Shown here: positions 33,930 through 43,351 of the stretch, piece after piece
Numbering within the stretch: the stretch's first letter is position 1
Layout of the letters: the number at the start of each line of letters is the position of its first letter
The notes under the pieces: generated by a model
The model's database searches: none
What the model saw: only the letters and a program-made list of their open reading frames with translations
What the model was told of the DNA's origin: nothing
NCBI RefSeq assembly: GCF_900089605.1
Contig: NZ_LT594324.1
Coordinates: forward strand, 2,542,001 to 2,606,000
DNA length: 64,000 nt
Source: Micromonospora narathiwatensis
GTDB taxonomy: Bacteria; Actinomycetota; Actinomycetes; Mycobacteriales; Micromonosporaceae
Direction of reading: 5' to 3'
Position numbers and translations under genes: made by a program

Positions 33930-35096
33930 GTGGACGCGGCACGGCTGAAGCAGAGCTGGTCCCTGGTCGCCGCGCACGGTGACCAGGTGCCGCTCTATTT
34001 CTATTCGACGTTGTTCCTGGCTTATCCGGAGACCCGGCAGATGTTCCCCACGAACATGGCCGGGCAGCGGGACCGGTTGGTGACCGCGTTGGGGCATATC
34101 GTGTCCAACGTGGACCAGGTCGACAGCCTGGTCGGGTTCCTGCAGGATCTCGGTGCCGACCACCGCAAGTTCGCGGTGCGGGCCGAGCACTACCCGGCGG
34201 TCGGCGAGGCGCTGGTGGCGACCTTGCAGCATTTCCTCGGCGAGGCGTGGACCGACGAGCTGGCCCAGGACTGGACGGCGGCGTACGGGCTGGTCTCGCA
34301 GGTGATGATCGACGCCGCGCAGGCCGCCGAGTCGGTGAAGCCGCCGTGGTGGGTGGCCGAGATCCTCGGGCACGAGCGGCGGGCGTTCGACCTGGCGGTG
34401 CTCACGTTGCGCCCGCAGTACCTGCTGCCGTTCACGCCGGGCCAGTCGGTCGGGGTGTCCCATCCGGCGGTGCGGGCGTGGCGGTACTACTCGCCGGCCA
34501 ACGCGCCGCGCGCCGACGGCACGCTGGAGTTGCACGTGCGGGCGGCGCCGGGCGGCGTGGTGTCGTCGCGTCTGGTGTACGGCTGTGCGGTGGGTGACCA
34601 GGTGCACTTGGCGGCGCCGGTGGGGGACCGGTTGACGTTGTGGCCGGCCGGGTCGGCGGATCTGCTGCTGTTGGCCAGCGGCACCGGCTGGGCGCCGGTC
34701 AAGTCGCTGGTGGAGCAGGTCGCGGCGGAGGGTTCCCGTCGCCGGGTCGACCTGTATCTGGGGGCCCGCTCGCGCGCCGAGTTCTACGACAACGACGCCA
34801 TCGACAAGCTGGCGGCGTCGTACCCGTGGTTGACGGTCACCTACGTGGTGGGTGCGGACTTCCAGCGGCCCGGTGAGTTCACGCACGTGGTGGATCGGGT
34901 GCTGGCCGACGGGGACTGGCGGTCCCGGCACGTCTACATCTGCGGTTCGGACGAGATGGTGAGCCATTCGGTGGGGGCGTTGACGCAGGCGGGTTACCAC
35001 GCCGGTCAGCTGCACCATGAGGGTTTCGGCAAGCACTGGTACGGGCCGACGTGGCGGACGGCGATCGCCCCTGACGATTCCGGAGGTGTCCGGTGA
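33930..35096 (+). CDS. Flavohaemoglobin-like globin/FNR reductase
   Basis: The product is 388 aa. Residues 1-140 are a globin domain (LKQSWSLVAAHGDQVPLYFYSTLF, ETRQMFP, and the proximal His in KFAVRAEHYPAVGEAL). From about 155 a ferredoxin-reductase domain follows with an FAD-binding RYYSPAN (the RxYS motif), an NAD-binding GTGWAPVKSLVEQ and the C-terminal CGSDEMV. The likely reaction is NO dioxygenation with NAD(P)H. The GTG at 33930 is 2 nt after the truncated haemoglobin stop. Diverged from Hmp in length and linker. Confidence 0.88.
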   Translation: MDAARLKQSWSLVAAHGDQVPLYFYSTLFLAYPETRQMFPTNMAGQRDRLVTALGHIVSNVDQVDSLVGFLQDLGADHRKFAVRAEHYPAVGEALVATLQHFLGEAWTDELAQDWTAAYGLVSQVMIDAAQAAESVKPPWWVAEILGHERRAFDLAVLTLRPQYLLPFTPGQSVGVSHPAVRAWRYYSPANAPRADGTLELHVRAAPGGVVSSRLVYGCAVGDQVHLAAPVGDRLTLWPAGSADLLLLASGTGWAPVKSLVEQVAAEGSRRRVDLYLGARSRAEFYDNDAIDKLAASYPWLTVTYVVGADFQRPGEFTHVVDRVLADGDWRSRHVYICGSDEMVSHSVGALTQAGYHAGQLHHEGFGKHWYGPTWRTAIAPDDSGGVR

Positions 35097-35158
35097 GCGC
35101 GAGGAGTGAGCTCGCGAGCCCCGCAGTCGCGAACGAAGGAGGTGTCCGGTGAGCGCGA
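35082..35158 (+). repeat. Duplicated Shine-Dalgarno/start segment with a 19-codon ORF
   Basis: A 21-bp segment (GGAGGTGTCCGGTGAGCGCG plus A) occurs at 35082-35102 and again at 35138-35158. The first copy opens a tiny ORF, 35093-35152 (VSARSELASPAVANEGGVR), which overlaps both the stop of the globin gene and the GTG of the DivIVA gene. The second copy supplies that GTG. The stretch between (CTCGCGAGCCCCGCAGTCGC) is of a type I believe is dispersed in related genomes. A repeat insertion or coupling peptide are both possible. Confidence 0.6.
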
Positions 35159-35883
35159 CCCCGATCAGCAGGTACGACGGGGGCCAGGTCTCCAGCGTGC
35201 AGGTCCGGATGACCTCGGACCGGGTGCGGCGGTGGGAGTTCGACGCGGCGTCGTTCGCCCGCCGGGGTTACGACCCGACGGACGTGGACCGGTTCCGGAT
35301 GCAGGTGGCCGACGAGCTGGATCTGCTGGCGGCGCAGGTGGCGAATCTGCGGGCGGAGAACGAGCGGCTCAACGACCATCTGGAGCTGCACCGGCACGGG
35401 GTGCTGCCGAGCGCCGGGGCGGCGAAGTTGCCGGCGGCGAAGGAGGTCAACCTGCTGTCGGCGGCGCAGCGGGAGGCCGAGCAGATCATCGCCCAGGCGC
35501 ACGACTACGCCCAGCGGGTCGCCGAGTACGCGCGGATGCAGTACGAGAGTTACATGCGTGCGGCGGCGGAGGAGGCGAAGCAGGAGGCCGAGCGGGCGGT
35601 GACGGAGTACCGCAGCAGCTCCGGCGCGAACTTCGACGACTCGGTGGCCACCCGGGAGGCGTTGCGGATCTTCGGCGAGATGATGATCTCGCACATGCAG
35701 GCCGCGGCCCGGCATCTCGATGACGGCAGTGCGCAGTTGGCGCGGACGATGGAGCGGATCGCCGCGGAGGTCACCGCCGGCGCGGCGGTGGGCGCCAGCG
35801 GTGCGGCCGTGGGCGCCGGCGGCGCGGCGCCGGTGGACGGCGGTCGGGTGCGGGTCGCCCTGCCGCCCCGCCACCAACGCTGA
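35149..35883 (+). CDS. DivIVA domain-containing coiled-coil protein
   Basis: The product is 244 aa. After ~35 residues the DivIVA-type N-terminal segment appears (WEFDAASFARRGYDPTDVDRFRMQVADELDLLAAQV), then a coiled coil (NLRAENERLNDHLELHRHG), a second helical part (REAEQIIAQAHDYAQRVAEYARMQYESYM) and an Ala/Gly-rich tail. Such proteins act at poles and septa in apical growth or division. It is shorter than Wag31/DivIVA and lacks a clear pole-targeting F/R pair. The GTG at 35149 has AAGGAGGTGTCC, a near-ideal Shine-Dalgarno. Confidence 0.8.
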   Translation: MSATPISRYDGGQVSSVQVRMTSDRVRRWEFDAASFARRGYDPTDVDRFRMQVADELDLLAAQVANLRAENERLNDHLELHRHGVLPSAGAAKLPAAKEVNLLSAAQREAEQIIAQAHDYAQRVAEYARMQYESYMRAAAEEAKQEAERAVTEYRSSSGANFDDSVATREALRIFGEMMISHMQAAARHLDDGSAQLARTMERIAAEVTAGAAVGASGAAVGAGGAAPVDGGRVRVALPPRHQR

Positions 35884-35887
35884 CCGA

Positions 35888-35929
35888 CGTCACGGCCCGC
35901 CGGACAGGAGTGCCCGGCGGGCCGTGACG
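35888..35929. terminator. Bidirectional terminator
   Basis: A perfect 16-bp stem (35888-35903 with 35914-35929) with a 10-nt loop lies between the convergent DivIVA and SDR genes. Confidence 0.8.
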
Positions 35930-35940
35930 GTGCCGGCGGG

Positions 35941-36600
35941 TCAGTGGGCGGCGACGGTGCGGATCGCGTCGGCGATCGGCGTCTCCCCGCCGACCAGTTC
36001 CAGGGTCAGTCCGGCGGTGGTGGGCTCGTAGAGGAGCGCGAGCAGGACGCGGGCCACATCGGCGCGGGTGACCTCGCCGGGGTCGACGTGCCGGGCGAGG
36101 GTGATCCGCCCGACGGGCTGGTCGTCGGTGAGCCGGCCGGGGCGCAGCACCGTCACCTCCAGGTCGCGGCCGGTGACCTCGCCCTCGGCGGCCTTCTTCG
36201 CCCGTAGGTACGCCGCCCACACCTCGTCGCTGCCGGACCGGGGTGGGGCGTCCACGCCCATCGAGGAGACCAGCAGGTAGCGGCGGACGCCGGCCTGTTG
36301 GGCGGCGTCGGCGAGGAGCACGGCGGCGGCCCGGTCGACGGTGTCCTTGCGGCCGGCGCCGCTGCCCGGCCCGGCGCCGGCGGCGAACACCACCGCGTCC
36401 GCGCCGGCGAGGTGGGCGGCGACGGTGTCGACGTCGGTGTGTTCCAGGTCGGCCACGACCGGTTCGGCGCCGGCGGCGTGCAGCGCGGCGGCGTGGTCGG
36501 GGTTGCGGATCAGCCCCACGGCGGTGTCGCCGCGCCCGGCGAGTTCCCGCTCCAACAGCTTGGCGATCTTGCCGTGGCCTCCGGCGATGACGACTCGCAT
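35941..36600 (-). CDS. Atypical SDR (NAD(P)-binding epimerase-like)
   Basis: The product is 219 aa. The Rossmann motif GGHGKIAKLL opens the protein, followed by GLIRNPDH and VVFAAGAGPGSG. SSMGVD replaces the classical YxxxK area, and YLRAKKAAEGEV provides a Y-x3-K-like match. This is the small NmrA/BVR-B-like atypical SDR type, which often binds NAD(P) without known chemistry. The ATG is at 36600. It converges with the DivIVA gene. Confidence 0.85.
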   Translation of the reverse strand: MRVVIAGGHGKIAKLLERELAGRGDTAVGLIRNPDHAAALHAAGAEPVVADLEHTDVDTVAAHLAGADAVVFAAGAGPGSGAGRKDTVDRAAAVLLADAAQQAGVRRYLLVSSMGVDAPPRSGSDEVWAAYLRAKKAAEGEVTGRDLEVTVLRPGRLTDDQPVGRITLARHVDPGEVTRADVARVLLALLYEPTTAGLTLELVGGETPIADAIRTVAAH

Positions 36601-36795
36601 GGTCTCAACCTAGTCGCCGGGCGGGCCGCCGGGCGGTCGAGCGCGTCCCCCCGGTCGCCGGGTTGGCCGGCACCGGGCGGACCGGCCGCGCCGGATGCCG
36701 TGCGCCGGCCGGGGCCGCACCGCTCGCCGACGCCTCGGTCCGGCGTACGGGCCGTGCTGGTCGTCGCCGGGCGACGGTTGAGGCAGCATGGACGG

Positions 36796-37662
36796 GTGAG
36801 GCAGACCTTCGACGCGTTGACCCGGCTGGTGGACGCCGGTGACGTGGTAGTGCTCAGCGGCGCCGGGTTGTCCACCGAGTCGGGCATTCCGGACTACCGG
36901 GGGCCCAGCGGCGCGGCTCGCCGGCACACCCCGATGACGTACCAGGCGTTCACCCGCGACGCGGACGCGCGGCGGCGCTACTGGGCGCGCAGCCACCTGG
37001 GTTGGCGGCTGATCGCCCGGGCCGCCCCGAACGAGGGGCACCGGGCGGTGGCGCGGCTGCAGCGGGCCGGCCGGGTCGGCGGGATCATCACGCAGAACGT
37101 CGACGGGCTGCACGGCGCGGCCGGCAGCACCGGCGTGATCGAACTGCACGGCCGGCTCGACGAGGTGGTGTGCCTGGACTGCGGCAACCTGACCTCCCGG
37201 GAGGAACTGGACCGGCGGCTGCGGGAGGCCAACCCCGGTTTCGTCGCGCGCGCGGCCCACGTCAACCCCGACGGCGACGTCGACCTGCCCGCCGAGGCGG
37301 TCGCCGGGTTCCGTACCGTCGACTGCGGCGTCTGCGGCACCGGCACGCTGAAGCCGGACGTGGTGTTCTTCGGCGAGACCGTGCCCGCGCCCCGGGTCGC
37401 CGAGTGTTTCGCCCTGGTCGAGCGGGCCCGGGCGGTGCTGGTGCTCGGCTCGTCGTTGACGGTCATGTCGGGGCGTCGGTTCGTGATCCGGGCGGCGAGA
37501 CTCGGCATTCCGGTGGCCATCGTCAACCAGGGGCCGACCCGCGGCGACGGGTACGCCGCCCTGACCGTGGACGGGCCGCTGGGTGAGGTGCTGTCCGCGC
37601 TGGCCGACCGCGTCGCCGGCCCGGCCACGGCCGTCGCCGCCGGGGAACCGGCGGCGGTGTAG
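36796..37662 (+). CDS. Sir2-family NAD-dependent protein deacetylase
   Basis: The product is 288 aa. Sirtuin marks in order: LSGAGLSTESGIPDYRG, TQNVDGLH, the catalytic His in IELHG, zinc cysteines CLDCGN and CGVCGTG, LKPDVVFFGE, VLGSSLTV and the C-terminal IVNQGPT. It removes acyl groups from lysine using NAD+ in the cytoplasm. The GTG at 36796 has CAGCAT 6 nt upstream and no Shine-Dalgarno, hence possibly leaderless. It precedes the glycine riboswitch and gcvP. Confidence 0.92.
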   Translation: MRQTFDALTRLVDAGDVVVLSGAGLSTESGIPDYRGPSGAARRHTPMTYQAFTRDADARRRYWARSHLGWRLIARAAPNEGHRAVARLQRAGRVGGIITQNVDGLHGAAGSTGVIELHGRLDEVVCLDCGNLTSREELDRRLREANPGFVARAAHVNPDGDVDLPAEAVAGFRTVDCGVCGTGTLKPDVVFFGETVPAPRVAECFALVERARAVLVLGSSLTVMSGRRFVIRAARLGIPVAIVNQGPTRGDGYAALTVDGPLGEVLSALADRVAGPATAVAAGEPAAV

Positions 37663-37728
37663 CGCGACCGGCGGGGAGGACGTGAGCCGGAGACACAGCC
37701 GCTGGTAGCGTTGACCATGCCGGTACCA

Positions 37729-37820
37729 CCCACGCGGGAGAGACCGTCCGGAAACACCCCGGACGGCGCCGAAGGGGCAGATTCCTCCCCGGAACCTCTC
37801 AGGCAAAAGGACCACGTGGG
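37729..37820 (+). promoter_or_regulatory. Glycine riboswitch (single aptamer)
   Basis: CCCACG (37729-37734) pairs with CGTGGG (37815-37820) around the conserved cores GCGGGAGAGACC, GCCGAAGGGGCA and CCTCTCAGGCAAAAGGACC, the classic glycine aptamer. Only one aptamer is seen. It is 77 bp ahead of gcvP and should switch the gene on when glycine is abundant. TAGCGT at 37706-37711 is a likely -10. Confidence 0.95.
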
Positions 37821-37897
37821 CAGGCACTGTGGAGCGCGTGTGCGCGACTCAGGGGGAGGCCGACCTGTCGACCTCGCCCCCACAAGGAGCGCAGCGC

Positions 37898-40720
37898 ATG
37901 ACCGCAGAGCAGTTCGCCGACCGGCACATCGGCCCCGATCCGGGTGATGAGCGCCGGATGTTGGAAACCGTCGGCTACAGCTCCGTCGACGAGCTGATGG
38001 ACGCCGCGATCCCCGAGGTGATCCGCTGGCACGGCACCCTGGACCTGCCGGCGCCGGCCAGCGAGCGGGAGGCGATCGCCGAGCTGCGTGCCCTGGCCGC
38101 CCGCAACACCGTCGCCGTGTCGATGATCGGGCTGGGCTACCACGGCACGCACACCCCGGGGGTGATCCGCCGCAACGTGCTGGAGAACCCGGCCTGGTAC
38201 ACCGCGTACACGCCGTACCAGCCGGAGATCAGCCAGGGCCGGCTGGAGGCGCTGCTGAACTTCCAGACGATGGTCACGGACCTGACGGGGCTGGCCACCG
38301 CGAACGCCTCGATGCTCGACGAGGGCACCGCGGCGGCCGAGGCGATGACCCTCGCCCGCCGCGCGTCCAGGAGCAAGAGCCCGGTGTACGTGGTGGACGC
38401 GGACGCCCTGCCGCAGACCGTCGCGGTGATCACCAGCCGGGCCGAGCCGCTCGGCATCGACGTGCGGGTGCTCGACCTCGGCCGCGACGAGTTGCCCGCC
38501 GAGTTCTTCGGCCTGCACCTGCAGTACCCGGGGGCGTCCGGGGCGGTCCGCGACCACGCCGGGCTGGTCGAGGCGGCCCACCGGGTCGGGGCGCTGGTGT
38601 GTGTGGCCGCGGACCTGCTGGCGTTGACGCTGCTGCGGCCGCCCGGTGAGATCGGCGCCGACATCGCCGCCGGCACCACCCAGCGGTTCGGGGTGCCGAT
38701 GGGCTTCGGCGGGCCGCACGCCGGTTACCTGGCGGTGCGGGCGGGCCTGGAGCGGATGCTGCCCGGCCGGCTGGTCGGCGTGTCGAAGGACGCGGACGGC
38801 AACCCGGCGTACCGGCTGGCGTTGCAGACCCGTGAGCAGCACATCCGTCGGGAGAAGGCGACCAGCAACATCTGCACCGCGCAGGTGCTGCTGGCGGTGA
38901 TGGCCGGCATGTACGCCGTCTACCACGGCCCGGACGGGCTGCGGGCGATCGCCCGGCGTACCCATGAGCTGGCGGCGCGGCTCGCGGCCGGGCTGCGCGC
39001 CGGCGGGGTGACCGTCGCGGACGTGGCGTTCTTCGACACCGTGACCGCGACGGTGCCGGGGCGGGCCGCGGAGGTGGTGGCCGCGGCGGCCGAGCGTAAC
39101 GTCAACCTGCGGCTGGTCGACGCCGACCGGGTGGGGATCTCCTGCGACGAGACGACCACGCCGGCGCACCTGGCGGCGGTGTGGGCGGCCTTCGGCGTCC
39201 CCGCCTTCGACGGCGCGGGCGATGCCGCGCTGCCGGCCGGGCTGCGCCGCGCGTCGGACTTCCTCACCCACCCGGTGTTCCACCGCCACCGCTCCGAGAC
39301 GGCGATGCTGCGTTACCTGCGGCGGCTGGCCGACTTCGACTACGCCCTGGACCGGGGCATGATCCCGCTGGGGTCGTGCACGATGAAGCTGAACGCCACC
39401 ACCGAGATGGAGGCGATCACCTGGCCGGAGTTCGCCCACCTGCACCCGTTCGCGCCGGCGGAGCAGACCGCCGGGTACCGGGAGTTGATCGCCCAGCTGG
39501 AGGACTGGCTGGCGGAGGTGACCGGGTACGACGCGGTCAGCGTGCAGCCCAACGCCGGCTCGCAGGGGGAACTGGCCGGGCTGCTGGCCATCCGGGCGTA
39601 TCACCGGCAGCGCGGGGAGGGCCACCGGGACGTGTGCCTGATCCCGTCGTCGGCGCACGGCACGAACGCGGCGTCGGCGGTGATGGCCGGCATGCGGGTG
39701 GTCGTGGTCGGTTGCGACGCGGACGGCAACGTCGACCTGGTCGACCTCGACGCGAAGATCGACAAGCATCGGGACGACCTGGCGGCGATCATGGTGACGT
39801 ACCCGTCGACGCACGGCGTGTACGAGACGGGCATCGCGTCGCTGTGCGCGAAGGTGCACGACGCCGGCGGCCAGGTGTACGTCGACGGCGCGAACCTCAA
39901 CGCGCTGGTCGGGTTCGCGAAGCCGGGCCGGTTCGGCGCGGACGTGTCGCACCTGAACCTGCACAAGACGTTCTGCATTCCGCACGGCGGCGGCGGGCCG
40001 GGCGTGGGTCCGGTGGCGGTGCGGGCGCACCTGGCGCCGTTCCTGCCCGGCGACCCGGCCGGCGCGGTGCGGGAGGGCCGGCCGGCGATCTCCGCGGCGA
40101 GGCACGGGTCGGCGGGGATCCTGCCGATCCCGTGGGCGTACCTGCGGATGATGGGCGCGGAGGGGCTGACCCGGGCCACGGGGGTGGCGGTGCTGGCGGC
40201 GAACTACGTGGCGGCGCGGCTGCGCGACCACTTCCCGGTGCTGTACGCCGGCAACAAGGGCCTGGTGGCGCACGAGTGCATCCTGGACCTGCGGCCGTTG
40301 ACCAGGGCGAGCGGGGTGAGCGTCGACGACGTGGCGAAGCGGCTGATCGACTACGGCTTCCACGCGCCGACGATGTCGTTCCCGGTGGCGGGGACGCTGA
40401 TGGTGGAGCCGACCGAGAGCGAGGACCTGGCCGAGCTGGACCGGTTCTGCGACGCGATGATCGCGATCCGGGCGGAGATCGACAAGGTGGCGTCGGGTGA
40501 GTGGCCGGCGGGGGACAACCCGTTGTGCAACGCTCCGCACACCGCGGCGATGGTCTCGGGGGACGAGTGGCCGCACCCGTATCCGCGGTCGGTGGGCGCG
40601 TACCCGGCCGGGGTGGACCGGGCGGGGCGGTACTGGCCGCCGGTGCGGCGCATCGACGGGGCGTACGGCGACCGGAACCTGGTCTGCTCGTGCCCGTCAC
40701 CGGAGGCGTTCGAGAGCTGA
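37898..40720 (+). CDS. gcvP: Glycine dehydrogenase (decarboxylating), P protein
   Basis: The product is 940 aa, the fused single-chain form. Conserved pieces: [10 protein letters not shown] at the start, [46 protein letters not shown], and the PLP-lysine K690 in [17 protein letters not shown]. It decarboxylates glycine and loads the aminomethyl group onto GcvH. The ATG at 37898 has AAGGAG upstream; earlier in-frame ATG sites would fall into the riboswitch expression region. Controlled by the glycine riboswitch. Confidence 0.97.
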   Translation: MTAEQFADRHIGPDPGDERRMLETVGYSSVDELMDAAIPEVIRWHGTLDLPAPASEREAIAELRALAARNTVAVSMIGLGYHGTHTPGVIRRNVLENPAWYTAYTPYQPEISQGRLEALLNFQTMVTDLTGLATANASMLDEGTAAAEAMTLARRASRSKSPVYVVDADALPQTVAVITSRAEPLGIDVRVLDLGRDELPAEFFGLHLQYPGASGAVRDHAGLVEAAHRVGALVCVAADLLALTLLRPPGEIGADIAAGTTQRFGVPMGFGGPHAGYLAVRAGLERMLPGRLVGVSKDADGNPAYRLALQTREQHIRREKATSNICTAQVLLAVMAGMYAVYHGPDGLRAIARRTHELAARLAAGLRAGGVTVADVAFFDTVTATVPGRAAEVVAAAAERNVNLRLVDADRVGISCDETTTPAHLAAVWAAFGVPAFDGAGDAALPAGLRRASDFLTHPVFHRHRSETAMLRYLRRLADFDYALDRGMIPLGSCTMKLNATTEMEAITWPEFAHLHPFAPAEQTAGYRELIAQLEDWLAEVTGYDAVSVQPNAGSQGELAGLLAIRAYHRQRGEGHRDVCLIPSSAHGTNAASAVMAGMRVVVVGCDADGNVDLVDLDAKIDKHRDDLAAIMVTYPSTHGVYETGIASLCAKVHDAGGQVYVDGANLNALVGFAKPGRFGADVSHLNLHKTFCIPHGGGGPGVGPVAVRAHLAPFLPGDPAGAVREGRPAISAARHGSAGILPIPWAYLRMMGAEGLTRATGVAVLAANYVAARLRDHFPVLYAGNKGLVAHECILDLRPLTRASGVSVDDVAKRLIDYGFHAPTMSFPVAGTLMVEPTESEDLAELDRFCDAMIAIRAEIDKVASGEWPAGDNPLCNAPHTAAMVSGDEWPHPYPRSVGAYPAGVDRAGRYWPPVRRIDGAYGDRNLVCSCPSPEAFES

Positions 40721-40846
40721 GGCGCGGATGCCGGGGCGGTCGTCGAGCCGCCCCGGCCGAGGCGTCGACCTGGCGGGGCCGGCCACCCGTTCGGGTGCCG
40801 GCCCGAGGGTCGACGTCGCACGCTGCGCTCACGCAGCGTGGTGGAA

Positions 40847-41047
40847 TCAGGCGACGAGGGCGTGCCGGGCGGGCCCGCGGTGCGGGGCGATGGTGCTGCC
40901 GTCGGGGAGTAGTTCGCCGGTGTCCTCGAAAACGATGACACCGTTGCAGAGCAGGCTCCAGCCCTGCTCAGGAAAGCAGGCGAGGACGCGGGCGGCTTCG
41001 CGGTCGGTCGCCTCGGCGGAGGGGCAGGTGGGTTGGTGCTGACACAT
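40847..41047 (-). CDS. DUF5999 family protein
   Basis: The product is 66 aa with the family pattern MCQHQPTCPSAEATDREAA, GWSLLCNGVIVFEDTGELLPDG. It is a small soluble actinobacterial protein with conserved Cys and His residues at the N-terminus, possibly metal-binding. The ATG at 41047 is preceded by GGAGAACCCG; the ATG at 41080 has none. Confidence 0.85.
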   Translation of the reverse strand: MCQHQPTCPSAEATDREAARVLACFPEQGWSLLCNGVIVFEDTGELLPDGSTIAPHRGPARHALVA

Positions 41048-41087
41048 CGGGTTCTCCGGGCTGTGGGGGCGCTGTGTCATGGTTCAC

Positions 41088-41174
41088 ATGACCAGTGACG
41101 CACAGTACCAAGCGGAAGCGCGCGCTATCGAGCAGGCTTCCGTCTTGTTCACCTTAAATCGGCTGAACGGATGA
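41088..41174 (+). CDS. Tiny ORF (28 aa) with a TTA codon coupled to pabB
   Basis: Codons from ATG 41088 to TGA 41172-41174 read MTSDAQYQAEARAIEQASVL and eight more residues. It contains one TTA leucine codon (41151-41153), rare in such genomes and dependent on the bldA-type tRNA in streptomycetes. Its stop overlaps the ATG of the next gene (ATGA), so translation of the two would be linked. The short A/T-richer stretch differs from its surroundings. It may be a leader peptide or a chance ORF. Confidence 0.4.
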   Translation: MTSDAQYQAEARAIEQASVLFTLNRLNG

Positions 41175-42364
41175 GCGAGGATGGGCCAGACGGCGTGGAA
41201 GCGCTCCCACAGAGGGTGATCGACGTACCCGGCGCCCCCGGCGGCTGCCGGGAACGGCTCGTGGAACGGGCGCGGCTGCAGTGGTGGCCCGCCGACGGCG
41301 GCGACCCGGCCGCGCTGGCGCAGGAGTTCCTCGCCGCGCACGGGATCACCCTGGACGACCTGGCCCGCCCGGCCGGCCACGATCCGGCCGGGGTCTGCGG
41401 GGCCGCCCTGTACCTGTCCGCCGCCGCCGGGGCGCGGGCCGCCGGCGGACCCCCCGGCGCGCCCACCCCGGCGCCGGCGCTGCCCGACCTGGTGGTGGTC
41501 GTCTACGGTCACGCCGACCGGCCGCCCGCGCCCGAGCCCCCGGCGGGCGGCGGCTGGTGGCTGGGGGACTGGCGGGACAGTTGGACCCCCCGACAGCACG
41601 CCGACGCCGTGGCCGCGGTGCGCGCCGCCATCGGTCGCGGCGACGTCTACCAGGTCAACCTGGTCGGCTACGCCGCCGCCCCGTACGCCGGGGACCCCCA
41701 GCCCGCGCTGGCCCGGCTGGCCGCCCTGCCCGGCGCCCGCTACGGCGGCACCCTGACCGGCGCGGGCTGGGCGATCGGCTGCGCCTCACCGGAGACGCTG
41801 ATCGCCCTCGAGGGCGGCCGCCTGGTCACCCGGCCGATCAAGGGCACCCGGCCGGCCACCCCCGCCGGGCGGCGGGAGCTGCTCGCCTCCGCCAAGGAAC
41901 GCGCCGAGCACATCATGATCGTCGACCTGGAACGCAACGACCTGGCCCGGGTGGCCCGCACCGGCTCGGTGCGGGTGGACGAGCTGTTCGCCGTACGCCG
42001 GTGGTGCGACCTGTGGCAGGCGGAGTCGACGGTGTCGGCGGCGCCCGCCGACGGGCTGGGCCTGGCGGCGCTGCTGCGCGCGGTGTGCCCCGGCGGGTCG
42101 GTGACCGGCGCGCCCAAGCTCGCCGCGCTGGACCGGATCGCGGCCCTGGAGCCGGTCGGTCGGGGCGCCAGCATGGGCGCGCTGGGCTGGGTCGGGCCCG
42201 GGCGGATCGACCTGGGGCTGACGATCCGCACCGCCGCGGCCGACGCCGACCGGCTGCACCTGTGGGCCGGCGGCGGCATCACCTGGGGCAGCGACCCGGC
42301 CGCCGAGGTCGCCGAGGCGGCGGCGAAGGCCGCCCCGGTGCGCGCCCTGCTCGCCGCCGGCTGA
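41171..42364 (+). CDS. pabB: Chorismate-binding enzyme, PabB-like (component I)
   Basis: The product is 397 aa. The chorismate-binding core is complete: YQVNLVGY, PIKGTRPATPAGRREL, ERAEHIMIVDLERNDL, VCPGGSVTGAPK and GALGW. The likely reaction is aminodeoxychorismate formation with a separate amidotransferase for folate synthesis; a role in a secondary aminobenzoate is possible. The first ~130 residues are weakly conserved and Pro-rich. The ATG at 41171 overlaps the stop of a tiny upstream ORF. Confidence 0.88.
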   Translation: MSEDGPDGVEALPQRVIDVPGAPGGCRERLVERARLQWWPADGGDPAALAQEFLAAHGITLDDLARPAGHDPAGVCGAALYLSAAAGARAAGGPPGAPTPAPALPDLVVVVYGHADRPPAPEPPAGGGWWLGDWRDSWTPRQHADAVAAVRAAIGRGDVYQVNLVGYAAAPYAGDPQPALARLAALPGARYGGTLTGAGWAIGCASPETLIALEGGRLVTRPIKGTRPATPAGRRELLASAKERAEHIMIVDLERNDLARVARTGSVRVDELFAVRRWCDLWQAESTVSAAPADGLGLAALLRAVCPGGSVTGAPKLAALDRIAALEPVGRGASMGALGWVGPGRIDLGLTIRTAAADADRLHLWAGGGITWGSDPAAEVAEAAAKAAPVRALLAAG

Positions 42365-42376
42365 CCCCCACGCGGG

Positions 42377-43324
42377 TCAGGCGTGGGCGAAGGCGTCCAG
42401 GGCCGCGACCACCCGCTCACCCACGCCGTGGCCGCTGCCGTGGCCGCCGCTCTCGACGATCTCCAGCCGGGCGTCCGGCCAGTCGCGGGTGAGCCGCCAG
42501 GCGATGTCCGGCGGGCCGCTGACGTCGAGGCGGCCCTGCACCAGCACGCCGGGGATGCCGGCCAGCTTCCCGGCGTCGCGCAGCAGCTGCCCGTCGGGCA
42601 GGAAACCGAGGTTGCGCCAGTAGTGGGTCACGATCCGGACGAAGCAGGCCCGGAACACCGGGTCGGCGTAGCGGGGGCTGGGCCGGAAGCCGCCGGCGAG
42701 GGAGACGTGCACGTCCTCCCAGGCGCACCAGTCACGCTCGGCCCGCTCCCGTACGGCGGGGTCCGGGTCGTTGACCAACCGGGCGTACGCGGCGGACAGG
42801 TCGCCGTCCCGGTCCGCCTCGGGCACGCCGTCGCGGAAGCGGGCCCACTCCTGCGGGAAGATCCGGCCCATGTCCCGGGTCACCCAGTCGATCTCGCGAC
42901 GGGTGTTGGCGACCACGCTGAACAGCACCAGCGCGGTGACCCGCTCCGGGTGGCGCTGGGCGTACGCCAGGGACAGCGACGAGCCCCAGGAGGCGCCGCA
43001 GAGCAGCCACCGGTCGACGCCGAGGTGCTCGCGCAGCCGTTCCATGTCGGCGAGCAGGTGCGCGGTGGTGTTGACCGACAGGTCCACCGCCGGGTCGCTG
43101 GCGTGCGGGGTGCTGCGTTCGCAGCCGCGCTGGTCGAACAGGATGATCCGGTAGGCGGTCGGGTCGAACAGCCGCCGCCACGACGCGGTGGCGCCGGAGC
43201 CGGGGCCGCCGTGCACCACCAGGGCGGGGCGGCCGTCGGGGTTGCCGCAGGTCTCCCAGTACACGTGCTGGCCGTCGCCGACGTCGAGCAGGCCGTGCGC
43301 GTACGGCTCGATCGGTGGATACAT
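42377..43324 (-). CDS. pip: Prolyl aminopeptidase
   Basis: The product is 315 aa, an alpha/beta hydrolase: oxyanion HGGPGSG, LFDQRGCERSTPHA, the nucleophile in GASWGSSL, the acid Asp in VQGRLDVSGPP and the His in ESGGHGSGHG. It removes N-terminal proline from peptides. The ATG at 43324 is chosen for GGAGGGAACC upstream; a second ATG at 43342 would extend it by six residues. It is transcribed divergently from a MarR gene across a palindromic operator. Confidence 0.93.
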   Translation of the reverse strand: MYPPIEPYAHGLLDVGDGQHVYWETCGNPDGRPALVVHGGPGSGATASWRRLFDPTAYRIILFDQRGCERSTPHASDPAVDLSVNTTAHLLADMERLREHLGVDRWLLCGASWGSSLSLAYAQRHPERVTALVLFSVVANTRREIDWVTRDMGRIFPQEWARFRDGVPEADRDGDLSAAYARLVNDPDPAVRERAERDWCAWEDVHVSLAGGFRPSPRYADPVFRACFVRIVTHYWRNLGFLPDGQLLRDAGKLAGIPGVLVQGRLDVSGPPDIAWRLTRDWPDARLEIVESGGHGSGHGVGERVVAALDAFAHA

Positions 43325-43351
43325 CCCGGTTCCCTCCCACACACCAGATAC

